Shown here: positions 1 to 11,796 of the stretch, piece by piece
Layout: each line of letters opens with the position of its first letter
Position numbering within the stretch: position 1 is the first letter of the stretch
From: Adiantum capillus-veneris
Taxonomy: Eukaryota > Streptophyta > Polypodiopsida > Polypodiales > Pteridaceae
Reading direction: 5' to 3'
Assembly (NCBI GenBank): GCA_014529385.2
Contig: CM043942.1
Location: forward strand, 61,539,184-61,603,183
Length of the DNA: 64,000 nucleotides
Position numbers and translations under genes: made by a program
Notes under the pieces: model-generated
Told to the model about the DNA's origin: nothing
The model's input: the letters and a program-made list of their open reading frames with translations, nothing else
Database searches by the model: none

Positions 1-80
1 ACCATGCCATGCGTCGAAGAATAGTGCGCTCGAACGTGTACACACACGCAATTGAAGCTGCTGCAATATGGTGGCCTTCC

Positions 81-81
<1 letters not shown>

Positions 82-129
<48 letters not shown>
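82..129. repeat. (GA)n microsatellite
   Basis: Uninterrupted GA dinucleotide tract of about 24 units. Confidence 0.97.
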
Positions 130-133
<4 letters not shown>

Positions 134-628
134 TCGGCATCAATTGCAAACATGGCAGCACATGCCAGTCGAAGCATGTATAGAGACAAAGAGAGAGAGT
201 TGCTTGACGTCAGTCGCAAACATGGCAGCACACCGCCAATCAAAGTGTATGTGTGTGTGTGTGTTGGGTGGTGGGACAAACAGAGATAGACATGCATGGC
301 ATTAAGTTAGATTGTAAAGAGTGATAGCTCGGATAGGAACCATCCAAATACTGGGTTCTCTCCATCGTGAGACTAGCCACTATGTACATGGGTGATCCAT
401 TCTACACGAGTCGAGCAAGCAAGCCTAGGGGGGTGGGCAATGGGCGTTCATCAGTTTTGAGAGTGACAAGGCTGGTCATCATATTGTGGGTTGCCCTATT
501 TACTGGCTTGGTAGTGTGCAATAGGCTGAATGGCACGTCATTTGCATGTCGGCTCCCTTTGTTTACCCATGAGATGTAGCTCTTCACTCAGCTAAATTGA
601 ATATGCAACCCAAGTGCATCACCAACTG

Positions 629-631
<3 letters not shown>

Positions 632-709
<78 letters not shown>
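632..709. repeat. (GA)n microsatellite
   Basis: Uninterrupted GA tract of about 39 units, one of the longest in the window. Confidence 0.97.
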
Positions 710-711
<2 letters not shown>

Positions 712-862
712 TCATTGATGTGTGTGTGGGTGTGAGGGGTTGTGTGTGCGTAGTTGTGATGAGAGAGAGAAGAGAGGAAGTTGGGTGCATCCACGCTTCT
801 CTCGTCTACCATTTCTGGGGATGGAAATGCATGACCTACTCAATATCATTTTGTTGCTATCG

Positions 863-941
<79 letters not shown>
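863..941. repeat. compound (GT)n(GA)n microsatellite
   Basis: About 20 GT units run directly into about 18 GA units. Confidence 0.97.
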
Positions 942-944
<3 letters not shown>

Positions 945-2452
945 AAGGGAGGTACTTCCCATGCAAGCCTCGAAAACTAGGCATTGACAAGACCTTACAG
1001 TGGTGGAGAGTGAAAGCAAATGAGAGTTGTATTCGGGAGTAGGGAGGGTGCACTTTGCAAGGAGGGGATTGCATTTGGGAGCATTTCTTTATGGATCTTG
1101 AGAGTTTCTCAAGCTCTCATTCTACCACAATTGGGTTAGATGATTGTTCCTTTGGTGGGATTGTTGTTAAGAATGTTGATCTTGGGATAACTCCTATTGG
1201 ATACATTGTTGGGGGAGGACATGTTGGTTTTGGATACCAGAAAGGACACTCTTGGCAGAGCACACGTCAAATTAATGGATAGTAATCACGCTCTCATTAT
1301 GCCAAAAATCGACAATGGTTAAGTATCTGAGTGTAGGTGCAGGCAGCTGGGGAAAGGTCCAATGCTTTAATTTCACCAGCTCCCCACTACCCGAGTTCCT
1401 TGTTCAGTTGTGCCTCGCTCATCTCAGTAGGAACGTCAATTAGTTGAAAAGCTCAGGACATACGATTGTGGCCCATAAAGGGCTACCCACTACGAGACAC
1501 CCGTGGGATTGCAATCGTAATAGGCATTGTAGCGGTTGGATATGCTGGCTAGCCTAATGCTAAGGAAGAGGAGAGATGGGCACGGTGATGAACTACTAAA
1601 GAAGATAGAGTGTTGTGTGGTACTTGACAAGGAGGAGCGCGAGTGAGCTACTCGTGCCAAACTGTGTGGTAGATGGGAAGGAGCACAAGTAAGCTATTGG
1701 TGCCAAACTCTAAGTAGTGCCAAGAGCACAAAGGGCTCTGCCAGTCTGAGTCTCAGAAACGGCCAGGAAAACTACCAAAATATCATGCCAAATTGGTGCC
1801 ACAAAAAACGTACATAGGCAGTGACCGCAACTCAACATACATGAATGACTGTGCATGAACATGCACCAAGAACCGTTGCATGCAATAGAAAGGATCCCTT
1901 CAGGGATGTTTGTTCTCAAAAAAGCTCATTAGCACTATGCATGCTCAAACAAACATGCATCTGTCAAAGCATCTATCTGCAGAGAAACTGTTGTCAAAAT
2001 GACTACCAAAATTTCCTGAAAGGCGTTGTGCCTGCAAGTTGTCTAAAAAACCTGGAGAAACAGGTGTAGGTGGGCTCAAAAAACCCCCTGTCTACCTGAG
2101 TGGTCGTGTAGACTTGGAATGTTGGTTCCGATTTCCACCATCGAACATAAATGTGCTAGTCGAATAGCCACCAAAGAAGTCAAAGCTGAAAATTGTGCCG
2201 TAGAGCGTAATCTGTGCGCTCAGTGCCGATGCAGGGTGCCACTCCTTTATGATAGAGGTACGCATGTGGTGAGCAATGGTGTTTGCGGGAAAGTGGTCGT
2301 CCGGTAAGAAAACCGGCGTCGGGTCGGATGTCAAAATCGGACCGTAATGAGAGGTGTTGCAAAGATCATCGATGTCGATGTCGATCTCGATATTGATGGA
2401 CTAAGGACAAGATGATGTCTATGTCGGAACAATGAATCACCAATGTCGAGGC

Positions 2453-2490
2453 TGTCAAAGTCGACAATGCGGAGGTGTAGAGACCAGGGG

Positions 2491-2565
<75 letters not shown>

Positions 2566-2757
2566 TTTAGAACCAATCAACCTTGGCAATGAATAACTCA
2601 ATGTGTATACAATGGAGGCAAGGGGTTGCTTATATAGCAACCTCAGTAAATTGCCCTACCCAAGGCTTTGACAAATAAGCAAAATAAATACCTAAAAGCC
2701 AAACTAAATAATGGGATCACATTGGGCAGCTCACTTGAGATGCCAAAACTCTTAGCA
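2453..2757 (-). repeat. 3' LTR of TRIM-like element
   Basis: Matches 4438-4761 over its whole length, including an internal (GA)n tract at about 2493-2563 and the TATA hairpin at 2624-2642. In element orientation the GA tract (read as CT) lies in the transcribed R/U5 part. Confidence 0.9.
2624..2642 (-). promoter_or_regulatory. LTR TATA box inside an inverted repeat
   Basis: GGTTGCT, TATAT, AGCAACC: 7-bp inverted arms directly flank the TATA core. The same arrangement is kept in the other LTR. Confidence 0.6.
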
Positions 2758-4425
2758 CCCTCTCTGCAACTCATAGTGGACATCATTAGTGAGACCGAGT
2801 CGATGAATAAGCTACAATGGACACTCCAGCACCGATCGGGATACACCTCGATTTTGCTACCCTCAACTTTGTACCTGAAAGTAATGCCATCTTGAGCATT
2901 GGTTGCCTTTGTAGAAAATTTGAACTATAGACCATACTACGTCGAATAATCCCCATTCATAAATTGTGAACACATCACATCCAAAAGATAAAACTCCAAG
3001 ATAATGAACTATTGGAACACATCCTGTTCATAATGTGACCAACAGCAACAATGGATTGGTGCACTCATTGCATGTGCATTGAACTCCGACCTACGGGTAG
3101 CTCCAACACAAGGGTCCAACTTAATTATAGGGAGCATTCATTACCCCTCTTTGCCACTCACAAGCCTCTCTCTGGATGAAGCTAGTGGTGACACCTGTCA
3201 TTTGACTAGAAAGCTGACATCAAGGCCACTGTGGCCACCGCCACCACGAGTTCCATGCCGATCTCCTCTGTCAAAACTTTATTACCGTAATCTTTGTCCA
3301 GCTTGTCTTTATCCTTGTCTTCCTATCAGTTGTTGCTTTTTTCTTTAGCTTCAAACTCTCAAACCAAACAAAGAGTCTAGTCCCATTCATGAAAATTTGA
3401 TCGTACCTGGTGGGTACCAAGGCAGCTAACTGAGTATTGGTACTGCCATCCTTGTCCAGCTAACCTTTGCCGTTGTCCTCTAGCGAACTCCTCCATTTGC
3501 TTTTGACTTCACAAAATTGAGCAAAACAATTTGTCCGGTTCCTTGAGAGCTGTATCGGTGCATAGGCCGCTAACTAGATGGTTGATGATTGGTTATCCAT
3601 AGCTTTTGGTTGGTTTTGGTCGATGTCGTGGGGGTGCTCGAGCAAGGGAGTGTCATGTTGAAGTTGCAAAGCCTAGTGATCTCGTACCTTCTCGCACTCC
3701 AATAGGCCACAAAAATTCTAAGCTGTAAGATCTCCAATCTCCTCACCTCTTCCAAGCTGTTATTTTTCACTCCATGGCTTATGCCAATCTACTCCGTGCC
3801 CTCTCTTAATCTCCAAGCTCCTTGTTTTCGTCTCCCAAGCCTCTTGTTTACTCCCTCGTACAAGCCACTGAGGCATTGCCAAACCTCTCCGCCCTTTACC
3901 TTTGTTGTCACCTCGTCTTGCCGCTGGGTTGGTTGCCAGCAAGTGCACCCACTGCCCAAGGAGAACATTCCCTACCTGCTAGAAACAACCTTTTAAAACG
4001 CTAGCAAAAAAGGGGGGCCGGGGGGGGAGGGGGCATTGTGGGCTGGTGCTATGTTGGCAGCAGCATTTCAAAACACTGGAGTCGGGGAGGAGGTTGCCTG
4101 TCAGACAACATTTTAGAATGCTTGGTGGCACAAGGGGGAGGGACGCTCTGTCATAGGGGGCATTTCAAAACGCCACGGACAGGGAGAGAAGCCACCTAGC
4201 ACGAGTTGCTGGGCAACGTAGAGGGGGTGTGACAGTAAGTGGGCTAGTGGCCAACATTTCAAAATGTTGCAATAGCTTAGGGAGGGGCTCCGACGCCACT
4301 ACACAACAACATTTTTAAATGCTGGGAGCAAAGGAGGGTAGAGAGTAGCTGGCGATGAGGTTCTTCTCTCTGCTCACGGGACAACTCCTTCACACTAAGG
4401 CTCTTCGATCACCGCGCTACACCAA

Positions 4426-4437
4426 GCTCTGATACCA
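4426..4437 (-). promoter_or_regulatory. primer-binding site, initiator Met tRNA
   Basis: On the minus strand this reads TGGTATCAGAGC, the standard plant LTR-retrotransposon site complementary to the initiator Met tRNA 3' end. It touches the LTR at 4438 and fixes the element's orientation. Confidence 0.92.
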
Positions 4438-4477
4438 TGTCAAAGTCAACGATGCGGAAGCGTAGAGACCAAGGAGG

Positions 4478-4570
<93 letters not shown>

Positions 4571-4761
4571 TCCTGAACCAATCAACCTTGGTAATGAATA
4601 ATTGAATGTGTATACAATGGAGGCAAGGGGTTGCTTATATAGCAACCTCAATAAATTGCCCTACCCAAGACTTTGACACATAAGTAAAATAAATACCTAA
4701 AAGCCAAACTAAATAATGGGATCACATTGGGCAATTCACTTGAGATGCCAAAACTCTAACA
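4438..4761 (-). repeat. 5' LTR of TRIM-like element
   Basis: Partner of 2453-2757 with a longer (GA)n tract (about 4482-4567). It is bounded by the primer site on one side and the target duplication GAGGC on the other. Confidence 0.9.
4629..4647 (-). promoter_or_regulatory. LTR TATA box inside an inverted repeat
   Basis: Same 7-bp arms around TATAT as at 2624-2642, unchanged between the two LTRs although neighbouring bases differ. Confidence 0.6.
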
Positions 4762-4919
4762 GAGGCCACCTCTCATCGCCGAACGGGAGTCTCCAATGCC
4801 GAGATGAGCGGCGCACTCTCTTGATGTTCGAGAGTGGTGACAAAGCCCTATTTTCCCTCTCTCTCTCTCTCTCTCTCAACTCTCTCTCTTGATGTTTGAG
4901 AGTGGTGACAAAGCCCTAT

Positions 4920-5012
<93 letters not shown>

Positions 5013-5899
5013 TCTCTTTCACTCCCTCGCTTCAATCTCACACCTCGGCTCTTCCCTCAGCTCGATCTGTTGCACCGCCCGATTGTGCCTCTGCTCACTG
5101 TTAACTTTACTTTACTCGCTTTAGTAGTCACCAATTGCTCCTATGATTGTGATTGTCTGCTGACCTGCTCCAGCTTCCTAAGCTTTGCTTGATTCTCTCC
5201 TCTGCTAGGCACTGTTCGAGAGTCCTTTGCTCTCTATGCTCAAGCTTGCCTTCGGAGCCGATGATGCCCGATTTGCTTTCTCAGCTTTGCAGATACGCTC
5301 TCAAGCTTTTGATTGCTTTGATGCCTCAACAAGCTGGCCAATTTTGCAGATGCCTCCCAAGCTCCCAAGATTCCTTCGTCTTTGGGTTATCTACACACAC
5401 GTGGTAGCCGAGGCTCTCAATTCTGCTATTCTCAAAGTTCATAGGCCATTTCCATTACATTGTATTAGAGTATTTGTTTTCTCTTTTCTTGCTTAAGAAG
5501 AGAGGTCCTTAAGTAGCCTATTAATGGTTGATTTTGTTAATTATATTAGGGTAAGTGGGACTCGGATCTATTATCGGTTTTGTTGAGCCCACTCTGTGGG
5601 ATATGGTGCATACCTTGGGAGCTTTGGTTTTAATAATGGAGTCTTCTTAGACTTGCCTACGGCTTTACCATTTTTGAGCCATAAGAAGTCCAAAAGGAGC
5701 TATCCCTCGGCAACTTTGCTGTGTTAGACCGACTCCACTACTCTCTATAATTAACCGATTCGAGCCGTGGGTGTAGATACTTAAGTGTCTATTTTCAAAG
5801 GCTAAGAGGAGTAGCAACTAAGGTTTTGAATTGCCAAAGCATACACTAAGTAAACACATAAGTTTAATTAACATGGTTGACGATAACTAAGAAAGTAGA
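4762..5899. other. non-coding stretch with duplicated microsatellite block
   Basis: A block of about 45 bp (gatgtt(c/t)gagagtggtgaca followed by a CT tract) occurs twice, at about 4822 and 4886. It runs into (CT)n at about 4925-4980 and (CA)n at about 4980-5008. From 5010 to 5899 I see no gene. By position it could be the LTR and leader of the gypsy remnant that follows, but no second LTR copy is present to prove this. Confidence 0.5.
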
Positions 5900-7424
5900 A
5901 TGAACATTGACAACTTTGATTTTGCACATGAAGGTACTAATGATGATGCCCCCATGTTTGTTGATTATCTTGTTGCTAGGTTGCAACAAGCTATGGGAAA
6001 CCTCGTTTTGCAAGCCCAAATTACTCAACAACTTCATGCCTATGGAATTTCCTTTTCGTTCTAAGAGGAGAGAGAGCTTAGGAGGCCTCTTAATGAGACC
6101 TCCAAAAGAAAACTCTCTCCCATACGAGAGGAGGAATTAAAAGATCAAGAAAGTAATGAATCCATAAGTTCCTCCGAAGATGTGGCTCCACAAAGAAGGC
6201 GGATTAAACGATCGCCAACTCCTCCCAATAGAAAACGGTTAACCCATAGTCCTTCTCCTTGTCACTCCAAAAGAAAAAGAGGAAACAAAGGAAGAAAAGG
6301 ACAAGAAAGAGGTCACCCTCTTCTCCTTCTTCTTCACCTTCCTCCTCTACCGATGAAAGCTATGGCTATTCTCCTAGAAAATACAAGAGGGGAGGACATT
6401 GCAAATCTTACCCTTCATGGTGAAGGTCACAAAAGCTAAAGAAGTTCAAAGAGGGAGGAAAGAGTATCTCTTTTCTCACCTATGATGGCACCTTTGGTGC
6501 TACCGACAAAGTATTGGCCTTCATCCAACAATTTGATGTGGCCTTTGGAGACGAGGGCTTCACGGAATCCTCCAAGCAACACCGTGTAGCTATGCACTTC
6601 CAAAAATCAGCTCGTCAATATTGGGCTAGCTTTCGTGGCAATGGTGAAGCCCCAAAGGCATGGAAAACTCTACGAGTTTCCGTCATGAAGCAATTCCTTG
6701 CAAGCGATGCAAAGGACAAAGTGCTCACCGAATGGTGGAGTTTGAGGCTTCTCTCTCATGAGTCTATTCACAAATATGTGGAAAAGTTTTGGGATTCACA
6801 TCTCAAAGCTACAATCTTTCAAATGATAGATTTCATCAAACAAAAGCAACAATTTTGTGCGGTATTACCTGAAGAAATGGCTGAGTATGTCAACTCACAA
6901 CGGCCTAGCACTATCACCGAAGTCATCCACCATACTATGGTTGCTTCAAGGATTGATTTCCAACAAGGGGCAAGAAGAAATTTCAAGCCCATGAAAAACA
7001 AGGATCGAAATGAAGCTAAAGGGAAGCCGAAGGCAACACAAACACCAACAACAACAAGGCCAAGGAGAAAGGAGCTTACCAAGGTAAAAATAAGCTCTCT
7101 CCTAAAGAATTGGAGGCCTTTCGTAAAGACCCTAAATGCTTTAAGTGTGGGGAGCAAGGGCATGGTTATCGTTCTTGCCCCAAAAGAAATGTACGCAATG
7201 ACACTCCTACAGCTTCCATGGTTGAAGCTCCAAAAGAGGATACTCATTGCAAAGGCTCATCTCTCTCCTATGCTTGGGGGAAAGTAAGGGAGCATGATGC
7301 CCTTATTCTCTTTGACCCTGGCTCTACTCACAACTTCACATCAACGGAGTTGGCCACTAAGTTGGGCATTCAAGCTTTCAAGATGGGAGATATTGTAACG
7401 GCTGACACAACTTTCAAGGGATAG
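5900..7424 (+). pseudogene. gypsy gag and protease N-terminus, frameshifted
   Basis: The first ATG of the gag frame is at 5900. That frame has a TAA at about 6062 and reopens as a basic Ser/Pro/Arg-rich stretch to 6439. The retrotransposon gag core continues in another frame at 6514-7050. A third frame (7110-7424) carries a complete CX2CX4HX4C knuckle (CFKCGEQGHGYRSC) and then the protease start. The catalytic triplet reads Asp-Pro-Gly (LFDPGSTHNF) where Asp-Ser/Thr-Gly is expected, so the protease would be inactive even without the frameshifts. At least two frame changes make it non-functional. Confidence 0.85.
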
Positions 7425-7464
7425 CAAGCCTCCATTACTCCCTTGATTGGGAAGTTGAGGCTTC

Positions 7465-8870
7465 ATGTCCAAAGCTACGTCAACAAAGAAGATTTTTTTT
7501 TTAATCTCTCCTCTCCAACATGAGGATGTTATCTTAGGGGCACCATGGTTCAATCGCATGGCTGCCAACATGAAGTCCCTTGAAAGGAGAATCTATTTCA
7601 CCTATAGGGAAAAGAGCATGTACATAGATGCTAATGATTCGGGGAACACCATATCCTTAGTAAATACGCTTGCTTTTGATAAGTCAATGAAAAGCTCTAT
7701 TTTTGCGTATATGATTTTTGTAAAAGAATCTGTAAATGATTCTAATGTTTCCACAAGTAGCAATAAAGTGAATCAAGAGGAATTAGAGTTGTCTAATTTA
7801 CCTCCAAAACGAGGGGATGATGACCATGCAATAGAGCTTTTACTGGGAAGCTCACAACCTAATAAACCTCCTTATTGAGTTTCACAAGCTCAACAAGAGG
7901 AGATCATGAGGCAAGTGTATGAATTGGTGGAAAAAGGGATGGTGAGGCCTAGCTCCTCTCCATTCTGTTCACCAGTATTTTTAGTGCAAAAGAAAAATGG
8001 CACATATCACATGTGTGTCAACTATAGAGTACTAAATAGGCTCACTATAAAAAAAATATTTCCCATGTCGCGGCTAGAAGATCTATTTGCAAGTTTTGGC
8101 CTGACAAATGCTCCAGCCGCATTCAAACTCATGATGGACAAAAATCTTCAGGCCACTCAAATTCTCTTGAGGATACAAGTGACACCTCCAGGGAAATTTT
8201 TCAAGTTGCGAGAGAGAATAAGCTTTTCATTAATCAAAAGAAAAGTGAATTTTTCCTACGAGAGATTCAATATCTAGGTCACATTATCTCCCAAGATGGT
8301 ATATGTATGAATCCATCAAAGTTGGAGGTAATAAAAGCATGGCCTAATCCAAGGAATCTACATGAACTAAGAAGCTTTATTAATATGTGTGCATACTATA
8401 GACGCTTCATAGCAAAATTCTCTCAACTAGTAGGACCATTGCATGACTTAACAAAGAAGAACGTTACGTACTCATGGATTGCTTAAGAACAAAATGCTTT
8501 TGACAAGCTCAAAGAGAAGCTTACCTCCCAACCAGTCCTTATGCTTCCAGGTCTCTCAAAGCCATTTGAGGTCCAATGTGATGCTTGTGGTGATTGCCTT
8601 GGAATAGTTTTGCTTCAAGAAGGACGTGCCATAGCATATGAGAGGCGAAGGCTCAATGCCAATGAATGGGTCTTGGGCATATACGAAAAAGAGCTTTTAG
8701 CTGTTCTACATGTCCTAGACACATGGAAGCACTATCTCTTCAGGGCTCCATTCATCCTACGATGGATCACAAAGTCTCAAGTACTAAGGGTAAATGTGGT
8801 GTCTTTAGCAACTCACAATGATCTATCTTTTATGATAGATGAGTATGCTACTTACCAAGACTTTAAGTAG
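7465..8870 (+). pseudogene. gypsy protease C-terminus, RT and RNase H, deleted and frameshifted
   Basis: The frame from 7465 contains the ILGAPWF motif that closes gypsy proteases. The frame from 7906 gives the RT entry (VYELVEKGMVRPSSSPF, VQKKNGTYHMCVNYR), then jumps from DLFA to SFGLTNAPAAF. The segment with the first palm motif is missing, and no YxDD motif is present before the frame breaks at about 8277. Connection and RNase H homology follow (LGHIISQDGI, then EVQCDACGDCLG and YEKELLAVLH) with a TAA near 8485. RNase H is truncated before its last acidic residue. Confidence 0.85.
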
Positions 8871-8876
8871 GTAACT

Positions 8877-9347
8877 ACAGCCTTTTCATTAGGGGAAAAA
8901 AAAAGAACAATTCACCTTGGAGGATGGTTATCTTCCAAACAACAATAGGCTATGTGTTACTCACCAACACATTAAGAATGTCATCTACAACTTGCTTCTC
9001 CTTATGCGAGGCAAAGAGGGATTCCATAATCTACTCTTCTAGGAGTAGAAATGTATTTCTGTTGGTCTACCATGAAAGGTAAACATACAAGAGTATGTTT
9101 CAAAATGCGTGGTTAACCAAAAATACCAAAAATTGAAATTTGATCGAGGGAAGCAAATTGGATTGTTTCAATTGACAGACTTAGTAAGAAAACACACTTT
9201 ATGCCTATCAAAAAATCTATTAAGGCACATCAAACGGTAACCCTCTCTAGATCTCAAATTTTCAAGTATCATAGCTTGCCAACATCCATAGTGTCAGACA
9301 AAGATCCTAGAATGACCAGTAATTTCTAGAGTTTAGTCAACCGATCT
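8877..9347 (+). pseudogene. gypsy integrase fragment, heavily decayed
   Basis: Short stretches on the plus strand resemble the integrase zinc region and the start of the catalytic core, including a recognisable IVSDKDPRMTSNF around the second catalytic Asp at about 9290-9330. There are many stops and frame changes. Homology ends abruptly at about 9347, before the catalytic Glu. Confidence 0.65.
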
Positions 9348-9915
9348 GCTACCACCTATATAGAGTCATGAATTTGTACAATAGTGGTTAGTAAATCCAC
9401 AATTGCTACCACCTATACCAAGTCATGACCTCGTACAATAGTGGTTGGTAAAACCACAATAAAATCCATAGAGATACTTTCCCATTTACCAGTGGGAACC
9501 TCCGATGGATGCAAGAGACCTTTTGCTTTCATGCACTCCACTTTATTTACTTGACATTTTTGGCAATGCAAGACATAGTCTTGAATATACCCATATAAAC
9601 CTGGCCAATATATTTGTCATCGAGTGCATAAGTTTTCTTTATGTTGGGGTGCCTTGCACTAAGACTCTTATGACATTCATAAAGAATTTGGCACCCAATG
9701 TCTGCATCCATCGGTACACAAACTCTCCCTTCGTGGAGTAGGTACCCATCATCTATGGAAAATGTCTTCCATCTCTGCAACTCACCACTCAAAAGTGGAG
9801 AACTGGGTGTGGAGGAAAAAACATACTGACAGTGAGAAGGATCCCTCATTTGCACATGGCTCCATACTTTGGAGTATGTTTCATCATGCTCATATTTCCC
9901 CTTTAAAGATTCCAA
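9348..9915 (-). pseudogene. gypsy integrase fragment with 57-bp duplication
   Basis: An open segment at 9547-9915 has the zinc-region entry (YECHKSLSARHPNIKKTY). Decayed sequence follows, including the start of the catalytic core (SMDFIVVLP) near 9470. A 57-bp direct repeat (9348-9404 and 9405-9461) duplicates the beginning of the core. The remaining catalytic residues are absent. Confidence 0.75.
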
Positions 9916-11240
9916 AAACTCGCTTTAAAGCTCGATAAAAGGAAGAAGGTTGATCTCAAGCATACGGCTAAGAGCATCAGCTACCACATTCTATCATCCT
10001 TTACGATACCAGAGTTTAGCGTCATACTCCTGCAAAATCTCAGTCCACCTAACCTTCAAATCATTTTTTTGTGTAAACCATTTTATACTTTCACGGTCAA
10101 ACACAATCTCAAACTGAGCCCTATATAAATAATGTCACTGCTTTTTCAAAGCAAACACTAATGCATAGAGTTCTCTTTCGTAAGGAGAGTAATTGTGATG
10201 TGCAGAATCAAGTTTCTTGCTTTTCAATGAAATCGGTCTTCCCTCCTATATAAATACTCCTCCAAAAGTACGACTAGCATCTGTTTCTAACACAAACAAT
10301 TTCATATGGTCGACAATAGCTAAACTAGGAGATGTTGCTAATACAACCTTGAGAGCATCAAAACTTTGTTATTGAGATTCTTCCCATTGAAAGGTTTTCA
10401 CCTTTGCTTTTAGTTGTCTGTCCTCATCAAAACAACAATACAAGCATAGTTTTTAAAAAACCATCAATAAAAACCTTGCAAATCCCAAGAAAATTTGAAG
10501 CTCTTCTAGATTCCTTGGCAGATAATTTGTTTTGTCATAGCAAGTCAAACACCTGCTTCAGATGTTGTAAGTGCTCTTCCTCAGAGGCACTCTACAGTAG
10601 AATGTCATCAAGAAAAGTGATAACAAACTTGCCTAGATAGGGTTTTAAGACATTTTCCATAAGCATCATGAAAGTTGTCAGCACATTAATCAACCCAAAG
10701 GGCATAACCAAAAACTCAGTGTCCAAAAGATGTTCAAAAAGTGGTTTTGGGTATTTCAGCAAGTCTAATGCCTACTTGATGATACCTTGACAAAAAATCT
10801 ATCTTTGTAAAGATAGAGTTTATCAAATAGCTCAACCACTTTAGGAAATGGATACTTGTTCTTGACAATAACCACGTTTAGGCTGCGATAATCTATGCAC
10901 ATGCGCACACTACAATCCTTTTTCTTCACCAACAAAATGGGAGAGGCCCATGGTGAAGAGCTGGGTTGTATAAATCCTCTATTGAGATAGTCATCAAGTT
11001 AATGTTCAACCTCAATAGCCTCAAAATGACTCATTATGTAGGGTGGTTTACTTATGGTTGCCTGCAACCACGTTTATGCTATGTTGCACAACATGTGTCA
11101 GCGGTAACCCTCGTGGCAAATTATATGGAAGAAAATCCTTGTATTCCATTAATAATTCTTTTAATTTACTAGCAACATTTGCTTGTTTTGGTGAGAGCAA
11201 AGTAGCCTTAGATGGAAGAGAAGAGAGAGAAGAATACAAA
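9916..11240 (-). pseudogene. gypsy RT and RNase H, decayed
   Basis: An RT entry segment is open at 11048-11239 (LLMEYKDFLPYNLPRGLPL). Further left, RT palm fragments appear in shifting frames, including [12 protein letters not shown] and an active-site-like FLDDILL near 10610-10640. RNase H-like fragments follow to about 10000. Stops are frequent throughout, so this is a dead copy. Confidence 0.75.
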
Positions 11241-11267
11241 AATGAGGAATTGTCACCTAAAACATTA

Positions 11268-11765
11268 TCAACATTTGAAAAAAAAATGACACATCAAGTA
11301 ACACAAAAAGATTTCTTCTATTTCATCTTGAGAAGAGAGCTTAATAAGCTTGGTTGTACAAATAAGTGGGAAGGAAGGAACATCCTTCTCTCCCAGCAGT
11401 AGTATGTGCACACCATTGGATTCCAACATCAAAGTATTATGCTCATAGCTACATTTTAATGATAACCCTAACATATAGCCACTCCCAACTAAGTCCATGT
11501 GTGCCCAATCCATAGCCATGACTTCGAAATTCAAGGACGTGTGGTACTCTTGAATTACATTCCTTACTTGTGTATCCCACACCTTGGCATCATGGTCATT
11601 AATCATCACTACCTTGTAACGATGGGAGCTAGGAGTATGAAGCAAATTGAGTCGGTTTCATTAACTTTTAGTTAATGAAATTGTGTGAAGCACTATCGTC
11701 TACCAAGATTCTCATGTTGTGACCTTGAATAAACCCATGCATGCGCACCAAGGCATGTGGACCAA
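11268..11765 (-). pseudogene. gypsy protease region, decayed
   Basis: At 11640-11760 the minus strand gives a degraded active-site region (ILVDDSASHNFIN), where the Asp-Ser-Gly triplet has become Asp-Asp-Ser-Ala. The frame from 11645 gives the remaining protease-like body (VQEYHTSLNFEVMAMDW in variant form). It is non-functional. Confidence 0.65.
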
Positions 11766-11796
11766 AGGTTGGCTTCCACATTGAGGTCGTAATGCA

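Larger units (their letters stand above)
1..2452. other. non-coding, microsatellite-rich flank
   Basis: I recognise no gene or mobile element here. Open frames in the first kilobase are low-complexity Arg-Glu, Ser-Leu or Cys-Val runs produced by (GA)n and (GT)n tracts. A short motif, gcaaacatggcagcaca, recurs at about 145 and 217. Between 1000 and 2450 there are only short open frames without known motifs on either strand. The right edge is the target site of the LTR element that follows. Confidence 0.6.
2453..4761 (-). mobile_element. TRIM-like non-autonomous LTR retrotransposon
   Basis: Two direct repeats (2453-2757 and 4438-4761) have TG...CA ends and are flanked by an exact 5-bp target duplication, GAGGC, at 2448-2452 and 4762-4766. 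An exact 12-nt initiator-Met-tRNA primer site abuts the right LTR, so the element reads on the minus strand. The 1.68-kb interior has no gag or pol similarity in any frame, so the copy must have depended on enzymes supplied in trans. At 2.3 kb it is larger than typical TRIMs and smaller than LARDs. The interior holds six degenerate copies of a motif like CATTTCAAAACGC between 3990 and 4325. Confidence 0.9.
5900..9347 (+). mobile_element. decayed Ty3/gypsy polyprotein remnant (plus strand)
   Basis: Gag, CCHC knuckle, protease, RT, RNase H and part of integrase follow in standard Ty3/gypsy order on the plus strand. They are broken by frameshifts, stops and internal deletions. No LTR pair or primer site can be assigned. 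The 3' end is lost: integrase homology stops at about 9347, where an integrase fragment on the opposite strand begins. Confidence 0.85.

Noticed and set aside
68-1074. Open frames made of Arg-Glu, Ser-Leu, Cys-Val or Thr-His runs
   Set aside because: They are translations of (GA)n, (CT)n, (GT)n and (CA)n tracts on both strands, without any other protein feature.
2092-2362. Minus- and plus-strand open frames of 60-80 codons
   Set aside because: No recognisable motif, no supporting context; within the range expected by chance.
6819-7247. 142-codon minus-strand frame
   Set aside because: Antisense shadow of the gypsy gag at 6514-7287.
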